64,000 bases of DNA from Codonopsis lanceolata (taxonomy: Eukaryota > Streptophyta > Magnoliopsida > Asterales > Campanulaceae): the NCBI GenBank assembly GCA_013146195.2, contig CM028379.1, forward strand, positions 90,439,401 to 90,503,400, given 5' to 3'. Positions within the stretch are counted from its first letter, which is position 1, and every line of letters begins with the position of its first letter. Below, one piece after another: positions 11,069 to 23,612 of the stretch. Below the pieces are notes generated by a model. The model worked only from the letters and a program-made list of their open reading frames with translations, searched no databases and was not told where the DNA came from. Both the position numbers and the translations under genes were made by a program.

Positions 11069-11280
11069 CATAGATTAGAATAAATAACTACGGGGACAGA
11101 ACTTACCTCTTGGAATGTAAGTGTCTGAACCTGATATATGCCTAGGCTTAAGCCCTCTATAACCGGTCTACATGTGCTTCTCATGTCCTTCCGAGAAAGG
11201 AAGTTTTTTTGTTGTTTTGTTTGTTTTTTGTTGTTGTTTGTTGTCTGTTGTTGTGTAGGCAGAGTGTTGCGCTTTACCTA

Positions 11281-11510
11281 GAATGGGAGTTTGTAAAATT
11301 TGGGCAACGTAACTGCTTGTATTTGTTGTATGTTGTGTCTGAAACCGGCCAGTGTGACTATTTGTTTTTGTTGATTTTGTTGTCTGAATTCGGGCGGCAT
11401 GACTGCTTGTTTTTGTTGATTTTGTTTTTTGAATTCGGGCGGCGTAAATGCTGTATTGACGGCTTTTGTTGTATGTCGTGTCTGAAATCGGGCGGCGTGG
11501 CGGCAGGGCA
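11281..11510. repeat. Imperfect ~55-bp tandem repeat
   Basis: Four diverged units are built around GAATTCGGGCGGC-ATGACTGC followed by TTGTTTTTGTTGATTTTG. A 130-codon open frame runs across (11209-11601, +), but its protein is a low-complexity echo of the repeat. I do not call it a gene. Confidence 0.8.
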
Positions 11511-11815
11511 CGTTAATTTATCGGCTCGCTGGGGCGATGACAGAGGCTCGGATGAAGGCTTGCGGGGAAAGGATGGAAGGCTGGCTTGCTGGGAACTTTG
11601 AGAGAGAGCGAGAGAGAGTATATGGGCAGGGCTTCAGCAGATCACTTTCCCCCCCCCCCCTCTTTTGTTGTCCTTTGTCCTTTTGACCCTTTTTTTAGTT
11701 TTCTTCTGACATTTTGGCCCTCCTGAAACTTAACAATTGTTAATCCATTTATAATTTATAAATTATACTTTTTAGGACATATATAAATTAGGGGTATGAA
11801 TTTGGAGTGTTTATA

Positions 11816-12582
11816 ATGATGGAAGATGGCGGCTGCGATTCTGTTTGACCATAGGAGAGAACGAGAAGAATGGAGCGACGGGATCTCTTCTGGGTCGGAT
11901 ATAGGAGATGAAGATCGGACGTCGGCGATGGAGATAGATCTTGGAGGGTTGGAGCCGAAAAAGGGATCTTGTTGGGCCGGCTATGGAGGTGTAGATGGCG
12001 TAGTAGACGAAGCCCAACGATAGAGATGAAGATAGCTAGGTTGGAAGCTGCTCTGGATCATAGGCGACGGCGGATCTGGACTGAGATATCGAGCGGATGA
12101 GAGGGATAAAGATGGTAGGTGAGTCGTCTGAGAAGAGAAAGCGGTTAGACAAAGTTGGAGAAGTCTAGTGGAGGTCGGAGATGCAAGCCCAAGAAGATGA
12201 AATCGAAGTTGGATCTAGGCGAGGAGAGGACTGGGGTTGGGGTGGCTTGGATTTGAGAGTAGACTGGGTTTACCAAAAAAATTGGGGAAGAAGGCCTTAG
12301 AGTCATTTTTTTAATTCTAGAGATTCATTTATAAATTTTGATATAAGTTAGGTTTGAAAAAAAAATCATTTTAGTCCTTACAAAATGCACATATGCAACT
12401 TAACGGTATTTCGCTAACGGTGTCCATCAAAATGACTGTCGCTGAAAAATTTTAATACACAAAGGACCCAAATTTGAAAAAAAAAATTAAGGGACTAAAA
12501 CTGTGACAGGTCTATACTCAAGGGACCAATGATGTGATTTGCCCTCAAAATTTTGTTATTATAACGATGCTTATTTTAAATT
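11816..12582. other. No gene; repetitive-type sequence
   Basis: GC-rich and purine-rich first half, then AT-rich sequence ending in AAGGGACCAATGATGTG. Short open frames on both strands are mirror images across the purine-rich stretch and look accidental. Confidence 0.35.
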
Positions 12583-12672
12583 AGTGAATAATATGTTCGA
12601 CCTTATTGATAAAGTATAGGGAGTACCTTTTATCAGTGAATAATATGTTTGACCTTATTGATAAAGTATATT
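12583..12672. repeat. 52-bp tandem duplication
   Basis: AGTGAATAATATGTT[C/T]GACC through AAAGTATA occurs at 12583 and 12635 with few differences. Confidence 0.85.
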
Positions 12673-14847
12673 GGCAAACCAAACAATATTGTACTCCCTC
12701 CCTTCCATTCTTGTTGAGAGCATCACTAATGCAACTGTGTATTTGATCTTATGTGGCCTTAAGTAACTAATACTATTAATCATATGTGACGAGTTTTTCT
12801 ATTCATTCACATTTAATTAAAATAGATATCTCCAATGCAAATGTTGATTTGATCTAAGTAATAAGAAGAATCATCCAACATCTTTTAGTAGCTATACTAA
12901 GATCACTAATCCATAACAAGCTTCAACATCTTTTCATAGCTCATTTCTATTTAATTTTCATTAACTTAGTGAACTTTTTTTTTCTTGATAAGTCATAAAC
13001 TTAGTGAACTTACAAGCTATTTTTAATTGTTGTACTTGAACTTCATAAACTTGATCCTCGTAGCTTATTGTTGTTTCACATGATGCGTCTTTTTTTCTTT
13101 CAACATGTTGATAATTAATAGCAGCCACTAACTACCCATTGATGTCTATTTGCCACCATTAATCTTTTGAGTAACCTAACATTGTTGCCGTTAACAAGTA
13201 TGTTGGGTGAAATTCGGGTTGGTCTCCTTTTTTAAGTTTTCAATTACTTTAGTCTTATGTTTTTATTTTCAACCATAAAAAAGCCACTTTTGAGAGTAAA
13301 ATGACTATAATACCATTAATGAACCAAATGTGCGCTACAGAGATTACTTACTTAGTGCATCGCGTTGTATCAACTTTTACATCGTGATACATTAATTTAA
13401 TTGCATCAATTTTTGCACTGCGATTCATCAATTTAATTACATAATCCAATTTTGCACCGCGATACAAAATCCTAAAGAACCATACCACGTCCTTCACCTT
13501 CTTCTTCCTCCTTTTTTTCGTTTTCGTCTCAACTGAAAAATCTTTTCAACCCAACACAGATTTATTATAATTTTGTATTTCATTAATCAAAAAAACTGTT
13601 TATCTTTTCGTTGCATACAATCATGATTTTTTGTGGAAAAAGATGATCTGGGTATTTTAAGAACAATATTTTGAAAGGAAACTTTAGTAATCGATAAAAA
13701 AGAATACTGAACTGAAGAAAGGCCGGCCCGCAATTTCTCCGGTATGATTCCATTGGCTGATTGGCCCAACATGGTGCATTTCACATCCAAGCCATAAATA
13801 GACAGAAGCAATACAAAGTGGCTAAGCTCCGAGCCCAAAATAGATGGGTGTGAGCATGGTTAACAAATAATCATACCAAAATCAAAACAAAATCATCACA
13901 TACAACAACCAAATTATTTAACGAAATAATTACAAGTCGGTACATTTTTTAAAACATGTTTTCAAATCAATCCAGTCATTTTTTAGACATAACTTTTATG
14001 TACATTTTTTGGGTAAAAATACATCACTGCCCCCAATTAACATACCGATGGTTTTAGGGGTGTGAGAGTTATAGCGGGATTGGTGTATCGTAACTGTGAG
14101 AAAGTTAGGCTTTAAAGGTGGAGAGAGTTGATTACTTATTATAAAGGCAACATTAGTTTCTGACAATGAAAATGCACTTCATCATCAGTCACCATTACAC
14201 CTTCTGTATCCACACCAGAAAAAAGTTGAATTCCACAATTAACCCCCCCCCCCACTCTCTCTCTTCAAATCTAATTCGAATTTATTCTCAGCCAAACCCA
14301 CTACCAAACGAATGAAGCCAATTTGATATCCCTCTCCCTCCCCCTGTGTTCTTGAAGCCAAAATCAATATTGCAATCACCCGCTAAAATCTCATATTTGC
14401 TTTCTCAATGAGAGGGCCTGCTTTGGTGGAGCTTGTTGCTGGGTCTTTTGGTCGAAGATGAAGCGGTAGGACTGAGGATGAAGGTCGGATCTTTAGACCG
14501 TTGGGTGTTGCCTCTTTGACTGGAAATGAAGATGATGAAGGAGGGTGTTGGAGGCTGAACTGACAATGGCGTTGGAGGCTCCGATGAAGACAGCCGGACT
14601 TTTCCTTTTTCTATTAAGCAGACACTCGAGAATTTGATGCTTTCCATCTCTATTAACAACAGCTAATTCACCGCTAGTGAGCTTTCCGGAGAACTTGCGA
14701 AAACATCAGTCATTTTTATGTGATATGTTTTGGGTTTTTGAGCATCAACAACCTGATGCCAGAAGATGAAAAATGAGTTTGTCAACCTGATGCCGGGAGC
14801 ATTTGGCATCAGCAACCTAATAGATGGATTATTTGATTTTTTTTTTC
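12673..14847. other. No gene; short local repeats
   Basis: AT-rich with no coding signal. At 13358-13470 there are three imperfect ~50-bp repeats around TGCACCGCGATACATCAATT. A poly-C run lies at about 14242-14253. Open frames near 13587-13838 and 14405-14659 (minus) have no recognisable domain. Confidence 0.4.
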
Positions 14848-15190
14848 ACCTGATGCCAAGTCTTGGCATCAACTTTTTTGATTTTTTTTTATTTGAATAA
14901 ACTGTGAAATCAATGCTGATGTCAAACATTATCAGCTTTTTTGAATTTTTTTCACCTGATGCCAAGCCTTGGAATCAACTTTTTTGATTTTTTTTTTTTT
15001 TTGAATAAAATGTGAAATCAATGCTGATGCCAAAACTTGACATCAGCTTTTTTGAATTTTTTTTTTACCTGATGTCAAGCCTTGGCATCCGCTTTTTGGT
15101 ATCAGCTTTTTTGAAATTTTTTTTTTTTGTTCGAATAAACTGTGAAATCAATGCTGATGCCAAATCTTGGCATCAGTTTTTTTGAATTTT
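14735..15190. repeat. Palindrome-bearing tandem array (TGATGCCAAG)
   Basis: About four diverged units of ~115 bp, clearest from 14848. Each contains an inverted pair TGATGCCAAG...CTTGGCATCA, a poly-T run and ATAAACTGTGAAATCAATGC. Single copies of the TGATGCC motif extend left to about 14735. Each unit could form a short hairpin. Origin unknown; possibly subterminal repeats of a DNA transposon. Confidence 0.8.
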
Positions 15191-16725
15191 TTAGGCCGGA
15201 TCTTCATTAATGGTATTTTTGTCATTTGGCAACCAATTTGTAGTTACATGAAATGCCCAAAAAATTGATGATCCTAAATAAAAACATGTTTCTAAAATTG
15301 TACCCACTTGAAATTTGTCATTATTTAAACTCAAATGGGTATCTTATTTGATTTTGTTTGATACAAATCAAAACCAAATCATAAAACCATTTTTTGGCAT
15401 TTTAGCGATTCAAAAATATTTTTATTTTTTTTATAAAAAGAGTACATGCTTTTATTTATAAATAGAGAGTTAGTTTATTTCATTTGGACAACAAACCGAT
15501 TTTCAAGATAAAGATGGTGGGGTATTTAAAAGTATCGGAGTTTGTGCTATTGTTGGAAGAGTTTTTTTAATTTTAAATCAAATAAGTATCAAATATATTA
15601 ATTTTTTGATTTTTAATGGGTTATGTTTGATTTGATGTTTAATTGGGTGGAGTTGATGTAGCTCATCTTTTGGTCATAACTCATTGCCGATCTATGACTC
15701 TAGCATAGAATAATTATTGTCTTTATAACTTCTAGTCATTTGCAATTAGCTACCCTGAATTGTTTCTTCTTCAGTTTGATGAGTTGTTTAACAATGCAGC
15801 AGACAATTGCCTGAACTTGAAAAAACCTGATTAAACACGCACTGCGAACGCGATGCATCCTTTTAGCTTCTGTTGCTGTTCAGTTATGGGTGTTATCCTC
15901 CTCACCTCCTGAGCTGGATTGTGATTCCTTAAATTGTAGGAATCAATATTCCAAGATTTTAGTATTCCATTTCTTTCCTAATAAAATTTTGACCGACACC
16001 AATCGCTATTAATTAATTTCATGGAACCAATTCCGCAAAATTGATTCCAGTTCCATATGCCAATCAAGACCTTACTGCCTTGTCCGCAAAATTGATTCCA
16101 GTTCCATATGCCAATCAAGACCTTACTGCCTTGGCAATAACCTACGTTTCCCAATATCCACACTACACGATATATATTTTAAACATCTCACTCCATGCGC
16201 TGCACACACATGCATAGAATGGAGGGAGGCCGTGCAGGGGCATTGCGAGCCCATATACATGCAAACACAGTTCACGCACACCAACTGGAGAAAAACAATG
16301 CAAAAACAGAACATTATAGTAGATTGAGATAGAATCAAACATCACAAGTCAAATGTGGGTTTAATCTGGAATGAGTATTGCAAGCTTATCTCGGAAGGAA
16401 ATTGACAAACAAAAAAACTGGTAAAGCCTGTTTAAAGTAAATTCAAGACACGAGAAAGAAATCTTGAAACCTCTATGCATCTCTCTTTTTTCGGAAACTC
16501 CATAATTTCTTGGTATAACAAGTGTTGGGTGTAAAATGGCTAAAACTCATGAAACATAGAGCGAAGCAGGATCTATTATAATAAGACGGACCTTACGAAC
16601 AAGTAATGATAGGTATTTACTACAATGTCAACGAAACTAAACACCATGTCTCCTTTGCATAATTTGACCCACGTTGTCCTTCAAACGTGCTAACACCATC
16701 CCCGGAAATGCGAAGAGTCAGCAAA
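15191..16725. other. No gene; 3' flank of the RBP45/47-like gene
   Basis: AT-rich sequence without a confident gene. The right-hand part (about 16350-16725) should hold the 3' untranslated region of the minus-strand gene whose stop codon is at 16726-16728. A perfect 51-bp tandem duplication lies at 16033-16134. Confidence 0.45.
16033..16134. repeat. 51-bp exact tandem duplication
   Basis: The segment beginning CCGCAAAATTGATTCC occurs at 16033 and 16084 with no visible difference except the final base. It is a recent duplication. Confidence 0.95.
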
Positions 16726-19700
16726 TTACTGCACAGCACAAGCTTAACTTTTAGTTATATTTGATATACAAAAGATTAGAATTTAATAAAGACTGCATAC
16801 CAGAAACGCAATTCATAGTAATGTAACAGAAACTAGTACTCCCTCCATAATATAAAGAGCCCACTATCCTATTTTAGGATGTTCCACTTAGAGAATCCAC
16901 CAAAAATAATGCCTAATATCTATGACCTCTAAACATTGCTCTCCACATTATAAGCATCCAGAGAACTAAAGAATACTATTCCCTCCATCCCAAAATGGTC
17001 TCCAATATTGTTCATGATTGAGCACTCATTTTGAGAAAAGGGTGGGGGGAATATAATCCTTGGTTGAGATTTTTGAAATGTGGACTCCAAGAGAGGAGCG
17101 GAGGGAGTGTTTAACTACAGCAAGATACAAGACAAGATACAATGTTAGGGGGCTAATAACTGTTCAAGAATTTTGGGAGAGAATAATAACTGTTCTAAAT
17201 GTCCTTTTTCTTAAATGGGTTGGATTTAGCTAAAGAATATAGTACATCTTTTTGAGTTTCCAAACCATAGTCAGTTCATTTATTTTTCTTCATTACTGCT
17301 TTCCAAGTACACTGTCATCTTGACTTGTAATGTAATGGTAGCATCTACACAGCACCTATGCAATGAAAGGGCCAATAGTCTACTGATTAATCTTTTAAGG
17401 AACACAAACATTATTATCACAATTATCTAGTTGACATCATTAGCTTACCGAACTGTCAATTGGCTCGACTGCTACTTTTCTTTTGTCCCATTATCTTGGG
17501 AGAAAGATATAGATAAATAGTCAAACAAAGAGCTTCGACACATGCATAACAATTTCTTTATCTCACCTGCTGTGGTGGCTGCTGCTGTGCTTGTGGGTAG
17601 CCTCCATATCCAGGGTAGCCTCCATAGTACATGTTAGGATCTTGGGCCGCTGGGGCATATCCATAAGTTTCATATCCTTGTCCATACCCATAGTATCCAC
17701 TATTCCACTGGTTTTGCTCTACCTGAGGCTGAAACAAATACAACAGATGAATCAGGTTCATGTCAGAGAGAGCAAACTCCAAAAGAGAGAGGAGGGGGTA
17801 GGGGCACTGAGTTAAAAATAAACAAGCAACCTGCTTATTTGCAGGACTACGGCCCCATGAAAGACGAACGGTTTGTCCACCCAACTGAGTTCCTTGTAAC
17901 ATCCGTAGTGCTTCCTCGGCACAGCTCCTGTCATCATAAATAAGCATGAATTGTAGTAACGCCCCATTTTAATACTCCCCCCTTCCAAAATTGAGTGTCA
18001 CTTTTTATAAATTAAAAAAATAAGTCCAAATATGAGTGTCATTTTTTAAATAAAGTTAGTAAATTCACATTTGCTATTTATCATATCTCATGTGCACTTT
18101 TCAAACTATAGTGAACACCAAGGGCATTCATGTATATGTTTTACTACAATGGCCTAAAAGTCAACTTCCTTAATTTTAGCCAAAAACTAATAAGTTAGGG
18201 ACATAGGAAGAAGATGTTTAGTGTTTTCAATTCTAAATACAAATGAAAATCTCACAAGTATACAAACCTGTCAGTGAATTGAACAAATCCACATCGCTTG
18301 CCTACTGGTATCTTCACATGAACTAGTTGCCCATAAGGGCTGAAGACTTGCCTCAGGTGTTCATCTGTAACATTGGAATCCAAACCACCAACAAATATCT
18401 GCAATGAATATTGTCAGCTAGTGAGTATTTTATTTAGAAGGCAATATGTGCTCTCCGATAGAACAAAATACTGACAGTTGTATTATTTGGGTCATCCTCA
18501 TTCTGAGATCCCTGAGTATTCTGGTATGAAGCTGCAAATAAAGAAAATACAAATGAAGGAAATTCAAAAGAAATGGCAGAGTGGTGATGAACTCCAGTTT
18601 CACATCAGAGATATAGCTTAATGCAGACAATGGAGGTCCTGGTACAAGAAGAGAAAGGCATAGCAATCCAAGAAACTATCAACAAAGGAGATCAAAATAC
18701 TACAAATGCAGGCAAGCAAACAAATGATGAGCTAATAAACCATCAAATTCTGTCAATTTCATAAAGATATGGCACTTAGCAGTAAAATAAAATAAGGGGA
18801 GGATCCAGCTACTATTCACAAACTGGAACTGAGATTATGTAACTCCAACTTCTGAGCCACACTTTTTAAAAGATGACAAATTACACCATAAGAAATATGC
18901 TAGGGCATGCTCTACAACTAACACGTCTCTAGTGAGAAAAATTACGTACAACCAACGGACGTATCGTAGAAGTTTCTAATGATCTGACAGAGCCAATCAA
19001 ATTGATGGTGCAGAAGTGGTCCTCAGAAGTTATACTTCATTAGTAGTTAGTCGAGTGCATATCTCACTCAAATCTAGTTTTACACCGTCTTTAATACACA
19101 GAAAGAAAAACATGCAAGAAGTCATTAAAATGTGTAGTCCACACACTTGTCAAGTATATTCATCATAAGAAGAAAAAATTAATCAGAGTGGAACTACTAA
19201 AATACTAATAAAAGTGAGTTTAGCTTGCAGAACACTTTTTTAAAGAAATCAAACACTTTTTTAAAGAAATCAAGATCTCTAGCCATCTAGCAAGGTAGAA
19301 ATCACTAAGACAAATATCTAGCCTTTTGAAGAAAGAGGGAGCCTGGGGAATGGTTAAAGCTGGAATGCTGATAACTACAAGCAAACTGAGATGACCTATC
19401 AAGCCAATCAAAAAGCAACATACAACCCATGAAGATATAGACTGTTTCGATAATATATGCGGTGGGTAAAATCTACGCCGTGGTTTGAAAACTTGCCCCC
19501 TTCATAGCTCACGAGATAACAAAAGTCAGTTGACGTGAACTTAAAGCATGATAGACAGCTAAAAGCTTAAAACTACGAGAGGTACAATTCTATGCTTCAT
19601 TGACATAGATGCAGATACACAAAACGAAGACTTTCCACACACATTTACATAAAAGAGAGGTTGACAAGCTCACATTAGGGCTACATTCATTCACCAATGA

Positions 19701-22700
19701 CTTAAACATCCTCCTAGGGAAGGTGAAGAATGAGAAGACAAGGATAAAAGACCTATAAGTTAAAAGAACTTCATTGAGCCATCAGACACAGGCAACCTAA
19801 TCTAAGAGTGCTAAGCTCCATAACTAGATGCATCATGTTAGCATCCACAGTTCGAAGCACCTAAATTAATGCTACCGTTCATTTGCCGTAGTATAAATTT
19901 GATTCCAATCTGGAAACATAAATTAGCATGCGACATAAGCTTTAGACAACAATATGAAGTGGGAAATCAGAGCTATCTAAAATGTAAACAGCACAAAGAA
20001 AGTTACGACAGGTGAATTTTGTGGCTGTTAAATGGGTATAACATTAAGACCAATTGAATGGCAGAAAGAATGTAACTTGACCGAACACTCAAAACATAAA
20101 ACGAATTGGAAAAAGAAACGAAATTGTAATATAATGACACTAGGAGGAACTGAAATAAACGGCAGGGGAAATTAATGGCATAAAGCGGAAAACTGACCTA
20201 AGAAAGGCCATGCACTATAGGGGTAACCATTTCAGCTGAAATCAGTGCCGGGCCCTATATGATAGAGCCTCTTGACGCCCTGCTTTGAGAGAACAGGAGT
20301 TCTATAAGTTTTTGCATGTTTTAATATTTGAAGTGAATGAACGCCCAAAATTTCTCAATGAATGGGTAGGAAATGACTTTGAAAGTTGGGGAACATCTTC
20401 AAGCATCAAGAACGTAACTGAAAGAAGCTAACTGCTGAACATTGCTTGGATGATTTCAATAAGAATGCGACAAGTAATAACCTTTTTTTATAGGTAAGTG
20501 CGACAAGTAATAACCTACTATACCATCAAACTTCTCATATAATAAGTTCAAATCACAAGATGCTAAACAAGGAAAAGAGCATTCAAGTAACAAGGTACTA
20601 TCGATGCTTTGCACGAACTGATGTCACCAATGAGGTAAGTTAAAAAAAAAAGTACATAGGCAGTAAGAAACATACATCTTGGATACTGCTGGTTATCCGC
20701 ATTTTTCTTGTTTGCTGCTGGCCCAATCCGCATGGGTCTGCTTGAGCATACCCTTCCATTCATCTCCGTCATTGCACGCATCTGCTCACTTTCATCGCCA
20801 AACTTAACAAACCCATATCCCTTTGTGCGTCCAGTGAGCCGGTCAGTTACAACCTTTGCCCCCTTAACAGAAGGGTAATGTTGTCTAAATGTCTCCTGTA
20901 GCATGTAATCTGTGACATCAGCTGCCAAATCCCCAACAAATATACTGAAGTCAGAACCATCATTTGAACGCTTTTCACCAACACCAAAAGAAGCCCAGTT
21001 GAGCCGGAAGTTTTGCTCCACATTTGGCATCAATGAATTGTTATAAGCCTGTAAATGCCTTTCTGCAGCAGCATGATTAACAAACTCAATGAATCCATAA
21101 CCCTCGGATTGACCAGTTTGCTTGTTACGGATAACTTTCGCTGAAGTCACCTGCAAATACAAAATGCTGTCAGTAGCCTGAAAGTAACCGAATACTTCCC
21201 TTCAGCTGCACAGAAGTGGACTGGCTTCCATTATATGGCATGCAAATTTCAGCCCCTACACCCCACATACAGCACAAGAGTAATTGACAGAAACGCCAAA
21301 ATAATATCCATGTATAATCGAATGCCGACTCAGATAATCTTAGCCCATGCATACAGCGTAAGCATAATTCACAAAAACACCCAAAAAAATTCCATGTTAC
21401 TAGGAAACATGCCGGTTATTTATTATTGCCGCCTTTCTGTTTAGAAAACCATATATGCCTATCCATATTGCACAGAGATCCCATAAAAACAAAACATGCA
21501 ACAAAAAGTGAAAATAAAGCAAAGACAACCAATACTTTACACTTTGTTTGTCTAATTAAGAAACTTGCATTTTGACTTTTCAAAGTCAATTTCTTCATTT
21601 TCTGTTTATCAAAGTCAATTTCTGATTAGCAAACAATATATTCCTATCCACATTGCACAGAGATCCCGTAAAAACAAAACATACAACAAAAGTGAGAATA
21701 AAGCAAAACCAATCAAAACTTCGCACTTTGTATGTCTCATAAAGAAACTTGCATTTCGACTTTTCAAAGTCAATTTCTTCATTTTCTATTGAGCATATCT
21801 ATATGGATTGAATTATTGAACTAATTTTTAAAAAACTATAAAACATGTGGTTCATAGTGCCTCCTGTGTAGTCTGTAAAGGATTGATTTCCGTCCCAATA
21901 ACAAAGAAAGATTATGTTGTATGCCATTCCGCATAATGGTCAAGACAATTTTAAAAAGTCAAACAAGACTATTTTTGGTGTCCTAAAATAGCATAGGTTG
22001 TCCTGCAATATGAAGTGGACTTCAAAACATACCCATTCCCGGTTTGAAAGATGGACCAAATACAAGTCGGGTAACATTGCTTCATCCAAATCATTACTCC
22101 AGTCCCTTTCAAAAAATATAGCATGCAATTACCACCACGTGTCAACTATACATCATGCATAAATTTGCTTATATACAAAGTGGCTACAACAAAACGAGGT
22201 TGCCATGATAGTTATTTTGAAAGGGTAGAACTAGTTATGTATAGCTATATAGCTTAAATAGTTTGACAAATTTCAAAAAGAAAAGGCACTTCGAAAGGAA
22301 CAGAGAGGGAGTACATTGCCTTAGCACCAACCTGAATTTGTAAGAATCAAAATATCTATACCTGGTTGAAGATCAAACTGCTACTGTATGTATAATTTTG
22401 TAAGATTTCCAATGCCTTAGTCTTTGACCTCCAGAACAGACATAGAATCTACCTATTGCCATTTTGTTCAACAAAAGTTTGACCTAAAAACTATATTCCA
22501 AATCTGTCCATCCAACTATGAAACTACCAAAATTTTTGCCATTTTGTTCAACAAAAGTTTGACCTAAAAACTATATTCCAAATCTGTCCATCCAACTATG
22601 AAACTACCAAAATTTTTACAATAACGAACAAAAACAAGGATAACCCAATCTGTTTATATGTTACAAGGAGAGAGACAGAAAAAAATATACCTCGCCGGAT

Positions 22701-23002
22701 TGGGCGAAACAGCTAACAAGATACTGTTCATCCATCCAGTACTGGAGATCGCCAATCCATAGGGTGCGGATCTCGTCCGCGCTAGTAGGCTGAGAGGCTG
22801 GGGAGACCACAGCGTACTGCTGCTGCGGTGGTTGCGCGGTCTGAGGTGGTTGCTGGTTGTAATACATTTGTTGTGGTGGTTGAGGCTGGAATTGTGGTTG
22901 TGTTGGTGGTTGTTGGTGTTGTTGATTCATCATCATCCATTGTTGATGTTGATACTGTGGATCCATTGGTGGTGGTACGGCGCTTGTTGCTGGTTGCATC
23001 AT
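16726..23002 (-). CDS. RBP45/RBP47-type RNA-binding protein, seven exons
   Basis: Exons, 5' to 3' on the minus strand: 23002-22691, 21150-20676, 18531-18476, 18398-18268, 17927-17831, 17728-17567 and 16728-16726. All introns are GT-AG and the joined frame is open for 411 codons. The protein has a Gln/Pro-rich N-terminus (residues 1-75) and three RRMs. RNP2/RNP1 pairs are LWIGDL 81-86 with GYGFIEF 121-127, IFVGDL 174-179 with GYGFVKF 215-221, and IFVGGL 282-287 with CGFVQF 317-322. A Gly/Tyr/Gln-rich tail closes it. This is the layout of plant RBP45/47, poly(A)/U-rich RNA-binding nuclear proteins related to yeast Nam8 and animal TIA-1, also found in stress granules. Length fits the family. The start is one of two adjacent ATGs (23002, 22999). 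The last coding exon holds only TAA; retaining the last intron would add VR and stop. Confidence 0.93.
16838..17110. mobile_element. MITE remnants in the last intron
   Basis: Two Stowaway-like starts (CTCCCTCCATAATA at 16840 and TTCCCTCCATCCC at about 16979) precede one matching end, GAGCGGAGGGAGTG (17097-17110). The second start and the end delimit a short element of about 130 bp. The first start is truncated. They lie in the 838-bp intron before the TAA exon. Confidence 0.6.
17975..18214. mobile_element. Diverged Stowaway MITE in intron 4
   Basis: It starts CTCCCCCCTTCCAAAATT after TA and ends GGGACATAGGAAGAAG, about 240 bp, filling most of the 340-bp intron. The termini have decayed relative to the intact copies. 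Confidence 0.6.
21450..21790. repeat. ~155-bp direct duplication in intron 1
   Basis: The block from CCTATCCA[T/C]ATTGCACAGAG to CAAAGTCAATTTCTTCATTT occurs at about 21457-21602 and 21641-21786 with about ten differences visible. Confidence 0.85.
22456..22615. repeat. 80-bp exact tandem duplication in intron 1
   Basis: The 80-bp unit beginning TTGCCATTTTGTTCAAC occurs at 22456-22535 and 22536-22615 with no visible difference. It is a very recent duplication or an assembly artefact. Confidence 0.95.
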
Positions 23003-23110
23003 TCTCCTAAGGCCTAAAGAATTCGAGAGAGATTATTTAGGGTTAGCGGGATTTGTGTTTGAAACCGTAACCCTAGCAGGATATATGGATGGCGATTGAC
23101 GAGTTATGAG
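23003..23110 (-). promoter_or_regulatory. 5' leader with telo-box, RBP45/47-like gene
   Basis: On the minus strand, AACCCTAA (23037-23044) lies about 35 bases before the first ATG, and a second GGGTTACGG-type block is nearby. Telo-boxes of this kind are common in promoters and leaders of plant genes for translation and RNA-handling proteins. No clear TATA box was identified. Confidence 0.45.
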
Positions 23111-23366
23111 GGAGATTATGGGCATAGCCCGACATTTTAGTCCGACAGGCTTCGCCCCCATATACTTTTATTTCCTGTATTACCCTCATGCTTTGTTTAG
23201 AAGTGGGCATGGTGTCGGTTCACCGTGTCAAGCTAAAAACTGCTCCCAAACGGTTACTATCGGTTTTTCCTAAATTCAAAATCAAAATTGAACGAAACCA
23301 ACAATTTGATTTTATAACTGTACGAACTTTTGTTGTAATACCGATTTTGATTCACTTTTTATTAGG

Positions 23367-23422
<56 letters not shown>

Positions 23423-23612
23423 AAAAACGCAAAACAAGTTTGTTAAGTTACATACTCCCTCAGTTTCGAGTAAACAGTCTTTGTTTGAAAGTCAAACTTT
23501 TTTAAAAAATAATACTTTTAGTAGTTCATTAGTAATAAAATGACATTTTTATGCTTTGATTTTTGAAAGCGAACTTTTTAAGTGAAATATCGCAAAATAT
23601 AATAATAGACTA
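23111..23612. other. Intergenic, with TA microsatellite and MITE-like end
   Basis: No gene. 23372-23418 is a (TA)n microsatellite. CTCCCTCAGTTTCGAG at about 23455 looks like a lone MITE terminus. Confidence 0.5.

Larger units (their letters stand above)
9840..11815. other. Decayed LTR-like sequence, no gene
   Basis: I see no coding region. The block at 9960-10140 (GAGTCGTCACCT ... TTACGAGTTAGGAAG ... AACTCGCCC) resembles the start of long plant LTRs. The end at about 11690-11815 (AGGGGTATGAATTTGGAGTG) resembles sequence at 27335-27360. This suggests one old LTR of about 1.9 kb, into which the Stowaway at 10523 and an AT microsatellite came later. Boundaries are uncertain. Confidence 0.3.

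Noticed and set aside
11209..11601. 130-codon frame with hydrophobic stretches suggesting a membrane protein
   Set aside because: The hydrophobic Leu/Phe segments are translations of an imperfect T-rich tandem repeat.
17558..17947. A separate 129-codon gene on the minus strand
   Set aside because: It is two RBP45/47 exons read through the 102-bp intron between them.
20563..20675. C-terminal extension of the RRM exon beyond RIGPAANKKNADNQQYPR
   Set aside because: A GTATGT donor lies exactly there and the downstream residues are intron-like; joining to 18531 keeps frame.
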